A stretch of 64,000 nt of DNA from the NCBI GenBank assembly GCA_019009955.1, contig CM032229.1, positions 196,503,637-196,567,636 on the forward strand, read 5' to 3'. Source of the DNA: Riptortus pedestris (Eukaryota; Arthropoda; Insecta; Hemiptera; Alydidae). This document shows, piece after piece, positions 1 through 9,695 of this stretch. The stretch's first letter is position 1; the number at the start of each line of letters is the position of its first letter. The notes below the pieces were generated by a model. That model was not told the origin of the DNA. It worked only from the letters and a program-made list of their open reading frames with translations, and made no database searches. Both the position numbers and the translations under genes were made by a program.

Positions 1-434
1 TTTACTAATGAGGCCCTTTAAATGGGGAACCCATGTGAGTTTTCGGTCAAATGTAAGTCCTAGAAATGTAAGTTCGTCTGTCTTATTTATAAAAGTGTTG
101 TGGAGTGTTAATTGTGGGCATTCGTAACTTCTTTTTCGGGTGAAAATGGTATACTTTGTTTTTTCGATTGATAACTTAAACCCAGTTACAGAACACCATT
201 TTTGAAGTTCATTTAAAGTGTGCTGTATGATGTTTTGTGCGTATGTTAATGAAGAGTAAGTGATGTATAAGATAAGGTCATCAGCATACAGGCAGTAAGA
301 TACTTCTTGGGGGATATACTGTATGACAGAATTTACAGCTATATTGAACAAGGTTGTACTCAGCACACCTCCCTGAGGCTCTCCATTCTCCTGAAGAAAT
401 GCTTCAGATAAAGTGGCACCTACCCTCACTCTGA
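1..434 (-). pseudogene. Non-LTR retrotransposon reverse transcriptase fragment (window edge)
   Basis: Read on the minus strand this is an open RT fragment of about 144 codons running off the left edge. It shows the finger/palm motif GEPQGGVLSTTLFNIAVNS, the catalytic box YCLYADDLILY, and downstream LSIEKTKYTIF and LTFLGLTFDRKLTW, the usual order in Jockey/I-type LINE reverse transcriptases. No start codon or upstream endonuclease is present inside the window: the sequence becomes non-coding at about 435, next to family H material. It is a different copy or family from the LINE at 22-28 kb (YADD here, YVDD there). The family is sure, the clade is not. Confidence 0.85.
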
Positions 435-958
435 AAAATAATAGGAAATGTGAGTAGAAAGCAAATACAACATTTCGTAGGAATTAAATTAACAGAATTA
501 ACTGAGTTAGCCTCCCGACAGCTTCCGCTCCCTCTTGAGAGTTATAAACATTGCTTTACTTAAAGCAGAAAACCCACCAACAGTTGTTGCATAAAAGGAA
601 GATAATTCTCGCCATGGAGTAGAACTCGACGAATACAGCAGTGTGGGCAGAAGGAGAGCACAGCAGGAAGCGGCAAGCCATGAGCTACCTCATTTAATGA
701 CAAATATAATCTCAAATAAATGAGAAACAACCATCAAGTCCAGCCATCATCGGCCATGATGCCCATCGGCCATGAAAAAAACGGCATTGTATTATATCTT
801 CATATATCCACGATGGCCCTTCAGGCAACATTAGTTGTAATCATAAAAATATACATGTTTATCCATTAATTATATTTCGGTCTTTCTTTATACAGTCTAC
901 TCACACTCCCTTTATTATTCCTTGGCATATCTCCCTTATAGAGAAGCCTCGAATTACT
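435..958. other. Non-coding, part family H debris
   Basis: Positions 495-565 (ttagcctcccgacagcttcc onward) match the B-type tail of family H, minus orientation; compare 2,805-2,870 and 31,120-31,190. From 600 to 958 I see no gene and no copy of another repeat in the window. Confidence 0.5.
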
Positions 959-959
959 T

Positions 960-1580
960 TGTTAATACCTAGGCTGGTAGGTACCCCTCACACCGGTCAC
1001 CACTTGTCAGGTTGGCTAATCGGGAATGGCTCTCACACGGCTGGTTGGAACCCCAAACACCGTTCACCAGTTGTAATGTTGACTAATCAGGAATGGCACT
1101 CACACGGTTGGTTGGTACCCTTCACTCCTGTCACCAGTTGTCATGTTGGCTAATCGGGAATGGCACTCACACGGTTGGTTGGTACCCTTCACTCCTGTCA
1201 CCAGTTGTCAAGTTGGCTAATCAGGAATGGCACTCACACGGTTGGTTGGCACCCTTCACTCCTATCACCAGTTGTCATGTTGGCTAATCGGGAATGGCAC
1301 TCACACGGCTGGTTGGTACCCTTCACTCCTGTCACAAGTTGTCATGTTGGCTAATCAGGAATTGCACTCACACGGTTGGTTGGTACCCTTCACTCCTGTC
1401 ACCAGTTGTCAAGTTGGCTAATCGGGAATGGCACTCACACGGTTGGTTGGTACCCTTCACTCCTGTCACCAGTTGTCATGTTGGCTAATCGGGAATGGCA
1501 CTCACACGGCTGGTTGGTACCCTTCACTCCTGTCACCAGTTGTCATGTTGGCTAATCGGGAATGGCACTCACACGGTTGG
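960..1580. repeat. 67-bp minisatellite, about nine copies
   Basis: A head-to-tail array with unit about 67 bp, recognisable by ctcacacggttggttggtac followed by ccttcactcctgtcaccagt. Units differ at a few sites (aatcgg/aatcag, tcatg/tcaag). Because 67 is not a multiple of three, the short open frames across it shift from unit to unit and are not genes. The array abuts a family H 3' region at about 1,590. Confidence 0.95.
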
Positions 1581-1622
1581 CAATAAATGCATAGAATCAT
1601 TGTTGATTGACTAATGATGGTA

Positions 1623-1740
1623 TTAGCAGATTTCCCTTAAGGGAAATCATCTATTGAGGTCGTACTCATGACGCGAGTTTCGGAAAATTTCTTCAAATGT
1701 CCATGGATCCTACCCAGGAGATGACGAAAATGATCCGTTC

Positions 1741-1790
<50 letters not shown>

Positions 1791-2415
1791 GCTCTAGCGG
1801 TCGCAATTTTCGTTTGATCGTTACCAAACTCGATATTTAATCGTTTTATGCAAAAATAAAGATCGAGTTCGTTAATGGCGGAAATCGGACCAGTCGGAGG
1901 GGGGGGGGGTTTAGAGGAGAAGAATCAATCTTATTACAAATTAAATTTACTATAAATAATGTTATATACAGTTATTCTGTATCTTGAATATTAACCGAGA
2001 TATTTGCATTTTTCTGTTTTCAGCCATCAGCAAACCGCCACTTCTATGTTACATAAACAATACTCTTGTACATAATAAATCACATTATTCGTATAATTTC
2101 ATTGATTGAGATAAAAATTATTCTGAATCATTATTAATTACAGTACTAGATATAGTAAATAGGTCTCAATAAAATTAATATGTTATATTCTGATATATTT
2201 CAGTAATTTTTTTAAAATAAAAAATTTTTTTCCCCGGTAGACCAGTTTGTTTACATTTCTAACCCAACGCTTCCTGTCGGCAGGTTATTGAAATTGGATG
2301 AAACATTCCGTTTGTATTTATTCACGGTGGTGTTATGTTAGCAGTATGTGTATTAATTATTACTAAACTTCACGTGGGAAATCAGCTTAGTTTATGCAGC
2401 CCCTGCGTGACGGAC
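1623..2415 (-). mobile_element. Family C element, copy 1 (Helentron/DINE-like, non-autonomous)
   Basis: Starts with a palindrome, gatttcccttaagggaaatc, and ends with the hairpin-forming gcagcccctgcgtgacggac. It carries an internal (AT)n tract (1,747-1,788), a G-run (1,900-1,911), and the block cgctctagcggtcgcaattt shared with copies at 56.4 and 57.2 kb. It lies inside a family H sequence whose two halves rejoin as gatggtatt/ttt, so insertion was beside TT (AA on the other strand). The motif aagcagatttccc occurs near both ends in opposite orientation, a subterminal inverted repeat. No coding sequence is seen. Confidence 0.7.
1747..1788. repeat. (AT)n microsatellite
   Basis: Uninterrupted AT dinucleotides inside family C; the same position is AT-rich in the other C copies. 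Confidence 0.97.
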
Positions 2416-3080
2416 TTTTTTTTTTATATCAAGACTTCAAGGTGTTCAATTACACTTACCTCCACGAGATAATGTTTTTGGGAAATAGCTAATCGTAAAG
2501 GGTAACTTTTGGGGACTAATAGAATACAAATTTAAAGAATAAATGAAAATGTCTTCCTAATCTGCCCCTCTCCACTTTTTGACTCACCGTTTTTGAATAA
2601 TTCAAACCATAATCATGGATAGATTAATGAAAATTAAATATCATCTATAATGAACATATTTTCTGTCAAAAACCAATTCGATCACATATAGCTTATGCAT
2701 ACTTATGTCCATAAGATTATGTTAGTAATAGAAAATCGCAAAGGAAATCACTGCCAGTAATGCCAGCATTTCACAGGAAATGTGTAATCTCAATTAGCTT
2801 TATTAGCCTCCCGTCAATTTCCGCTCCCACATGAGAGTTATCAAGATTGTTTTCCTTAAATTATGGATTCAAAATATTATTTTAATATTTACCTGATGGA
2901 ATTAAATAATAGTGGTATGCTAAAAATAATTTCATTTATATTTTTAAAAAATCCGTTACGTAATCTAAGCAGATTGAGTTATACTTATAATAGACAAATC
3001 TCCATGCGAGAGCCGAACATTTACGATTCTCAGCCTTTAAAAATCTTTTACTTGAGTGGACTAGTTGATGTTTAAAATAA

Positions 3081-3460
3081 TTTACTAACATATATTCTAG
3101 TAACTGGATCTTTTAATTTATTGCTTGGTTAGTTTCAATGTTATTAACTTTAATTTGTTTGTACAATAGTAGGCATTACTGTTTTCAATGTTTTGAACAT
3201 TTCATCTTATTATAGAAAATTGTTCTTTGTATTTTGTTAATTACGCAGAAACATTACTATTTTAAAATGTAAACGATCATATCTCAATTTTAAGGAACTA
3301 TTATGAATTTATTTTTAATGGAATCTAATTTTAACATGATTTATTTCAAGTAAAATATATTCGACTAAAGTAATTTGCATCATTTACAGATATATACCGT
3401 TTTAATAATTTTGTATTCACCAAATAAATCTGAAAACGGCTTATATTGATCGTATTACAG
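3081..3460. other. AT-rich, nothing recognised
   Basis: About 380 bp of AT-rich DNA without an open frame of note, repeat match in the window, or structure that I could identify. Confidence 0.5.
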
Positions 3461-3461
3461 C

Positions 3462-3610
3462 TGGTCGGCCCCAAACCATGGGTCCTAGTGACGTCGCATT
3501 CTGATTAGCTATTCGCCACATGGCCCTACCTTATATTATACCTACCTTGGTAACTACTAGAGGTTCTCATTACTAGCTTTATTATAAAACCACAACCTGA
3601 GCTGTCGGTT
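3462..3610 (+). promoter_or_regulatory. Promoter-like GC-richer island before the 30-bp satellite
   Basis: A GC-richer stretch in AT-rich surroundings has a CRE-like tgacgtcg at about 3,489 and a TATA-like ttataaaacc at about 3,583. No credible start codon or exon follows: the open frame after it has no ATG and enters the 30-bp satellite. It may be the end of an element I do not recognise. Only the motifs are seen; promoter activity is inference. Confidence 0.25.
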
Positions 3611-3690
3611 GCCCAAAAAACACACTTGCAGTTGCTACGGCATAGACACAATAACTCTCGGGATACGCTTAGATATTTATAAACATCTCG

Positions 3691-6600
3691 CATACTATTA
3701 CACAGTCATAGCTCATCTCACATTCTATAATAGATTTATAGCTCATCACGCATACTATTACACAGTCATAGCTCATCTCACATACTATTACACAGTCATA
3801 GCTCATCTCACATTCTATAATAGATTTATAGCTCATCACGCATACTATTACACAGTCATAGCTCATCTCACATACTATTACACAGTCATAGCTCATCTCA
3901 CATTCTATAATAGATTTATAGCTCATCACGCATACTATTACACAGTCATAGCTCATCTCACATACTATTACACAGTCATAGCTCATCTCACATTCTATAA
4001 TAGATTTATAGCTCATCACGCATACTATTACACAGTCATAGCTCATTTCACATACTATTACACAGTCATAGCTCATCTCACATTCTATAATAGATTTATA
4101 GCTCATCACGCATACTATTACACAGTCATAGCTCATCTCACATACTATTACACAGTCATAGCTCATCTCACATTCTATAATAGATTTATAGCTCATCACG
4201 CATACTATTACACAGTCATAGCTCATCTCACATACTATTACACAGTCATAGCTCATCTCACATTCTATAATAGATTTATAGCTCATCACGCATACTATTA
4301 CACAGTCATAGCTCATCTCGCATACTATTACACAGTGACAGCTCATCTCACATTCTATAATAGATTTATAGCTCATCTCACATACTATTACACAGTCATA
4401 GCTCATTTCACATACTATTACACAGTCATAGCTCATCTCACATTCTATAATAGATTTATAGCTCATCACGCATACTATTACACAGTCATAGCTCATCTCA
4501 CATTCTATAATAGATTTATAGCTCATCACGCATACTATTACACAGTCATAGCTCATCTCACATACTATTACACAGTCATAGCTCATCTCACATTCTATAA
4601 TAGATTTATAGCTCATCACGCATACTATTACACAGTCATAGCTCATCACGCATACTATTACACAGTCATAGCTCATCTCACATACTATTACACAGTCATA
4701 GCTCATCTCACATTCTATAATAGATTTATAGCTCATCACGCATACTATTACACAGTCATAGCTCATCTCACATACTATTACACAGTCATAGCTCATCTCA
4801 CATACTATTACACAGTCATAGCTCATCTCACATTCTATAATAGATTTATAGCTCATCACGCATACTATTACACAGTCATAGCTCATCACGCATACTATTA
4901 CACAGTCATAGCTCATCTCACATACTATTACACAGTCATAGCTCATCTCACATTCTATAATAGATTTATAGCTCATCACGCATACTATTACACAGTCATA
5001 GCTCATCTCACATACTATTACACAGTCATAGCTCATCTCACATTCTATAATAGATTTATAGCTCATCACGCATACTATTACACAGTCATAGCTCATCTCA
5101 CATACTATTACACAGTCATAGCTCATCTCACATTCTATAATAGATTTATAGCTCATCACGCATACTATTACACAGTCATAGCTCATCTCACATACTATTA
5201 CACAGTCATAGCTCATCTCACATACTATTACACAGTCATAGCTCATCTCACATACTATTACACAGTCATAGCTCATCTCACATTCTATAATAGATTTATA
5301 GCTCATCACGCATACTATTACACAGTCATAGCTCATCTCACATACTATTACACAGTCATAGCTCATTTCACATACTATTACACAGTCATAGCTCATCTCA
5401 CATACTATTACACAGTCATAGCTCATCTCTCATTTTATTATAGATATATAGCTCATCTCACATACTATTACACAGTCATAGCTCATCTCACATACTATTA
5501 CACAGTCATAGCTCATCTCACATACTATTACACAGTCATAGCTCATCTCACAGTTTATAATAGATATATAGCTCATCTCACTTACTATTACACAGTCATA
5601 GCTCATCTCACATACTATTACACAGTCATAGCTCATCTCACATACTATTACACAGTCATAGCTCATCTCACATACTATTACACAGTCATAGCTCATCTCA
5701 CATTCTATAATAGATTTATAGCTCATCTCACATTCTATAATAGATTTATAGCTCATCTCACATTCTATAATAGATTTATAGCTCATCTCACATTCTATAA
5801 TAGATTTATAGCTCATCTCACATTCTATAATAGATTTATAGCTCATCTCATATTCTTTAATAGTTTTATAGCTCATCTCACATTCTATAATAGATTTATA
5901 GCTCATTTCACATACACTATTACACTGTCATAGCTCATCTCACATACTATTACACAGTAATAGCTCATCTCATATACTATTACACAGTCATAGCTCATCT
6001 CACATACTATTACACAGTCATAGCTCATCTCACATTTTATAATAGAAATATAGCTCATCTCACATACTATTACACAGTCATAGCTCATCTCACATACTAT
6101 TACACAGTCATTGCTCATCTCACATTCTATAATAGATTTATAGCTCATCTCACATTTTATAATAGATATGTAGCTCATCTCACATTCTATTACACAGTCA
6201 TAGCTCATCTCACATTTTATAATAGATATATAGCTCATCTCACATACTATTACACAGTCATAGCTCATCTCACATACTATTACACAATCATAGCTCACCT
6301 CACATACTATTACACAATCATAGCTCACCTCACATACTATTACACAGTCATAGCTCACCACACATACTATTAAACAGTCATAGCTCATCTCACATTTTAT
6401 AATAGATATATAGCTCATCTCACATACTATTACACAGTCATAGCTCATCTCACATACTATTACACAGTCATAGCTCATCTCACAGTTTATAATAGATATA
6501 TAGCTCATCTCACTTACTATTACACAGTCATAGCTCATCTCACATACTATTACACAGTCATAGCTCATCTCACATACTATTACACAGTCATAGCTCATCT

Positions 6601-6722
6601 CACATACTATTACACAGTCATAGCTCATCTCACATACTATTACACAGGCATTGCTCATCTCACATTCTATAATAGATTTACAGCTCATCTCACATTCTAT
6701 TATACATCTATTGCTCATCTCT
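3691..6722. repeat. 30-bp satellite, about 101 units, with 90-bp higher-order repeats
   Basis: Two diverged monomers alternate: A (catactattacacagtcata + gctcatctca) and B (cattctataatagatttata + gctcatcacg). From 3,691 to about 5,320 they mostly follow an A-A-B order, giving a 90-bp higher-order unit; from 5,400 onward monomers are more varied, with a B-only run at 5,701-5,820 and a register shift near 5,917. Since 30 is a multiple of three, both strands stay open for hundreds of codons (ten-residue repeats YYYTVIAHLT on plus, MSYDCVIVCE on minus). I read these frames as by-products of the repeat. The array starts after a degenerate unit at 3,661 and ends directly beside the aldo-keto reductase exon. 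Confidence 0.95.
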
Positions 6723-6744
6723 ATGGTATTGACTTTATGAGTAC

Positions 6745-6945
6745 CTTCCAAAGATCCAGATGGTTTATCTTCAAATCTAATTCCAATTTACCGTTCTCAT
6801 TTCTTGGGAAGAACTCTCCGTTCCTGTTCACAAATCCACACGGCATATGTATCAGATATAAGTCGACATATTCTAACTGCAACGCCTCCAGTGACTTTTT
6901 TATGTACTCCTCAACATATTCTGCCCTGAGGGCTATGTGTGGAAG
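6745..6945 (-). pseudogene. Aldo-keto reductase exon fragment with splice sites
   Basis: The minus strand reads 67 codons without a stop, containing EEYIKKSLEALQLEYVDLYL followed by IHMPCGFV. This is the aldo-keto reductase signature around the YVDLYLIH(W/M)P strand of the NADPH-dependent TIM barrel. The segment ends in a codon run equivalent to the family's LWK exon edge. It is framed by an acceptor (tctag/cttcc at 6,946) and a donor (gaag/gtactc at 6,744), so exactly one exon has been kept with its intron edges. Nothing else of the gene is nearby: the 30-bp satellite starts 22 bp beyond the donor, and family C lies 40 bp beyond the acceptor. The catalytic Tyr/Lys exon is absent, so this cannot make an enzyme. 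I infer capture by a mobile element or a broken gene copy. Confidence 0.8.
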
Positions 6946-7737
6946 CTAGAATGGAGAGAATGACTGATTATATTTTTATAGCTACTTCCGTTACGTAGGG
7001 GCTGCGTAAGCTAAGCAGATTTCCCTAGCGAAGGTTTACAATAGATAAAATTCCATACTGGTAATACCATCGCGAATATTAAGTGAATAAATTCAAAGGG
7101 TAATGAGAAACCTTTCAGATACAGGTTAATAACTGTACAACGGAAATCGACTTTTGTAAACAAACAGGCCAGCCAATCTGAATTTGCCAACCTGAAGGAA
7201 AGAAAAACCTTTAATAAAATATATCTGAATATAACATATTAATTTTGTTGAAAATTATTTAGTAGAGCTAATGCTGTAATTTGTAATATATTAGAATAAT
7301 TTTAATCTCAATTACTTCAATTTTAGTAATCCATGAACAATAAAAGGGAGGGGGGGGGTTATTTACATTACGTATTTGCATATATCTCACCAAGTAAAAA
7401 TTTAATGAAAACAATATTCCATATTTTACCTTGTAATAACGAGGTTCATGATATACCAGCTTATTATTAATATAACATGACTGGGAGTGGAGGTTTACTG
7501 AAAGCGTATAAGTAATAATCATACGAAAAATATGTATAGAACAATATTTATAGTAAATTTACTTTGCAAAAAGATTGTTTGCATATAGTTTTTCGATTCG
7601 ACGTATAGTAACAAAGATATTACGAATTTTCGAAATCCCCCCCTCTATACCCCCTGGTCCTAATTCAGCCGTTAACGAACTTGATCTTGAGTTTGGTAAC
7701 GAATAAACAATAATTGCGTCCCCTAGAGCGGTAACAG

Positions 7738-7739
<2 letters not shown>

Positions 7740-7774
<35 letters not shown>
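7740..7774. repeat. (AT)n microsatellite
   Basis: Dinucleotide run inside family C copy 2, next to the mariner fold-back junction. Confidence 0.95.
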
Positions 7775-7776
<2 letters not shown>

Positions 7777-7800
7777 TAGATAGAAAAGGGGGAGATTGAC

Positions 7801-7985
7801 TCAAGCACAAAACAACCCAAAAATCGAACGAGTAAATAAGCATTAAAATTTGGTTTTTATGTTATGTTTTTTGGATAAAGAAAATTTCTGAAAAAATTTT
7901 CTTTATCCAAAAAACATAACATAAAAACCAATTTTTAATGCTTTTTTATGAGTTCGATTTTTTTTTATTTTTTTTTGTGCTTGAA
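7801..7985. repeat. Large inverted repeat (fold-back) at the mariner 3' end
   Basis: The left arm (about 7,801-7,889) and right arm (about 7,892-7,985) are reverse complements with few mismatches, centred near 7,890; the core gttatgttttttggataaag is perfect. The right arm encodes the last residues of the mariner transposase frame, so the left arm is an inverted duplicate of the transposase 3' end. The single-stranded form would be a hairpin with about 85-90 paired bases and almost no loop. Confidence 0.9.
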
Positions 7986-8878
7986 CGAAACAGTGCTGGA
8001 AGTCTTTTTCTGTCAGCTCCTTCAGGACGCGTGCCGCTTTCTCTTTCACAGCTTCAACAGACTCAAATCTTGTTCCTTTTAATGCAGATTTTACCTTAGG
8101 AAACAGATAGAAGTCGCACGGCGCAAGATCCGGAGAATAAGGCGGATGGTCTAACACTGGGATGCTGAATTTGGCTAGAAAGCTCTTAACGGACAATGCG
8201 GAATGAGCCGGCGCATTGTCTTGGTGGAGAACCCATGACTTGTCCTTCCACAATTCAGGTCGTTTTTTCCTTATTCTTTCGCGGAGTTCAGCAAGAACGT
8301 GAAGATAGTAATGTTGATTAATCGTTTGACCTTCAGGAACCCAGTGAAGGTTCACAATCCCATGAATATCGAAAAAAACAATCAACATTGCTTTGAATTC
8401 TGATTTGCTCATTCGAGCTTTTTTGGCTCTCGGTGAAGGTGGGCTCTTCCAGTGCATGGATTGGCGCTTTGTTTCAGGATCATACATAAAAAACCATGAT
8501 TCGTCACATGTTATTATCCTTTCCAGTAAGTTTGGGTCATTTTCAATGGCATTCAAAGTGTCAGTACAAAAATTTTTGCGAGCTTCCAGTTGTTCAAATG
8601 TGAGAATTTTAGCCACCATATTGGCACACACTTTTTGCATATTAAAATTGTTATGTAATATTTGCCGTACGGATTCTTTATCAATTCGTACAGTTTCAGC
8701 AATCGCACGAATAGTTAACCGACGGTCAGATCGAATCAGATTACTGATTTTTTCGATATTGTCATCCCTTTTCGTCTTGGAAGGGCGACCCGGGCGTGAA
8801 TCATCTTGAACATCTTCTCGGCCATCTTGAAAACACTTAAACCACTCAAAAACACGTGCACGCGATAGACATTCACTA
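7903..8878 (-). pseudogene. Mariner transposase, N-terminally truncated (DD34D)
   Basis: One open frame on the minus strand runs from about 8,878 to a stop at 7,903. It begins inside the N-terminal helix-turn-helix region (ECLSRARVFEWFK), continues through the GRPS linker (DDSRPGRPSKT) and a second HTH, and reaches the catalytic core: first Asp in TCDESWFF, second in HQDNAPAH, third in YSPDLAPCDFYLF. I count 34 residues between the second and third Asp, the mariner DD34D signature. All three catalytic residues remain, but about the first 50 residues are missing: the frame meets family C at about 8,880 in a stretch (tttcgaaaa) common to both. The C-terminus reads into the fold-back. No 5' TIR is seen. 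Transposition by this copy alone is unlikely. Confidence 0.92.
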
Positions 8879-8942
8879 ATTTCGAAAACAGCGTCATGAA
8901 TACGATCTCAATAGCTGATTTCCCCTAAGGGAAATCCGCTAA

Positions 8943-9669
8943 TAGCGATATTTCGTTTCGTATTGGTTTTTCAGCAAATGTGCATAAAACAACAAGGACA
9001 ATAAGTGCATAAACTCAATATGATTTTAGTTTGCAGGGAGGGCTACAATATCTTACCTTCCCTAAGGCTACCCCTAAAAATTTAATTATTTTTAGAATAT
9101 CACTGTTATTTGCTTACAACAGAAATATAAATAATTAGAAAATATGTTTTCTTAATGTTTTAAATAAATAATAAGCAATGTTGATGATGAAGTAGGGGGC
9201 GGAAGTTGTCGGGAGGATAACTTGTGCACGTATATAATTGTACGTATAATAATGTAAACGTATAATTGTGTAAACTTATTTCCTGTGAAATGATGGAATT
9301 GCATAATACGAATTTACTATTATTTATATAACTATGCTCACATTCATCGATTGATTTCTGACAGGAAATATGTACATTAAAAATAATATTTAATTATAGC
9401 AAATCCTATCCATGATTATGATTTGAATTATTCAGTTTGTGTCAAACATTCGAGATGGATTGACTAGGAACTAATTTTCATTTATGCTTCAAAACTAAAA
9501 TTTCTATTCTATAAGTCTCCTACCTGACCCTCACGTGAAATCAATACGCCCAAACGGGAAGTGTAGTTGTACACATTGAAGCCTTGCCAAAAAAAAAAAA
9601 AAAAAAAAAAAATACCATCATCATTCAGTTGCTAATGATATCCCTAGCGAAGCCGGGTACCTAAGCTAG
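8943..9669 (+). mobile_element. Family H, B-type 3' part
   Basis: From the family C junction this runs through B-tail sequence (gtaaactcaatatgattttag-like region, then gaagccttgccaaaa, an A-run at 9,590-9,612) to the terminal agcgaagccgggtacctaag and CTAG at 9,666-9,669, followed by T. The 5' end is missing. Confidence 0.75.
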
Positions 9670-9695
9670 TACATCTATCTATCTATATACATATA

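Larger units (their letters stand above)
1590..3080 (-). mobile_element. Family H (B-type tail) copy split by a family C insertion
   Basis: Positions 1,592-1,623 (cattgttgattgactaatga) and 2,416-2,960 (aagacttcaaggtgttcaat onward) are two halves of the B-type 3' region seen uninterrupted at 28,470-29,000 and 30,730-31,270. The terminal hairpin and CTAG are missing, as the 67-bp array lies there instead. The element is read 3' to 5' from left to right. Confidence 0.75.
6986..8942 (+). mobile_element. Family C element, copy 2, interrupted by a mariner
   Basis: Opposite orientation to copy 1. It starts at ttccgttacgtaggggctgc (6,986) and ends at aaatccgctaa (8,942), joining family H sequence tagcgatatttcgtttc. 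The C-specific block with a G-run (about 7,346-7,360) and the tctagagcggtaac region (7,720-7,738) are present, then (AT)n at 7,740-7,774. Mariner sequence replaces part of the C body from about 7,800 to 8,878. The end palindrome here is gatttcccctaagggaaatc. Confidence 0.7.

Noticed and set aside
959..1488. Series of 64-codon frames on the plus strand
   Set aside because: They recur every 67 bp in different frames and are by-products of the minisatellite.
3609..5933. 774-codon plus-strand frame and 585-codon minus-strand frame over the 30-bp satellite
   Set aside because: Both exist because the unit length is a multiple of three and has no stop in either frame. The plus frame has no ATG (it would start at TTG), and ten-residue repeats on both strands at once point to satellite DNA.
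3691..6722. CRISPR array
   Set aside because: The units are contiguous 30-bp monomers with no unique spacers, in animal DNA.
8393..8809. 138-codon plus-strand frame
   Set aside because: It is the antisense shadow of the mariner transposase, which carries all three catalytic residues on the other strand.
9590..9612. LINE poly(A) tail
   Set aside because: The A-run lies inside a family H B-type tail (gccttgcc...aaaataccatc), where other copies have a short A-run at the same place.
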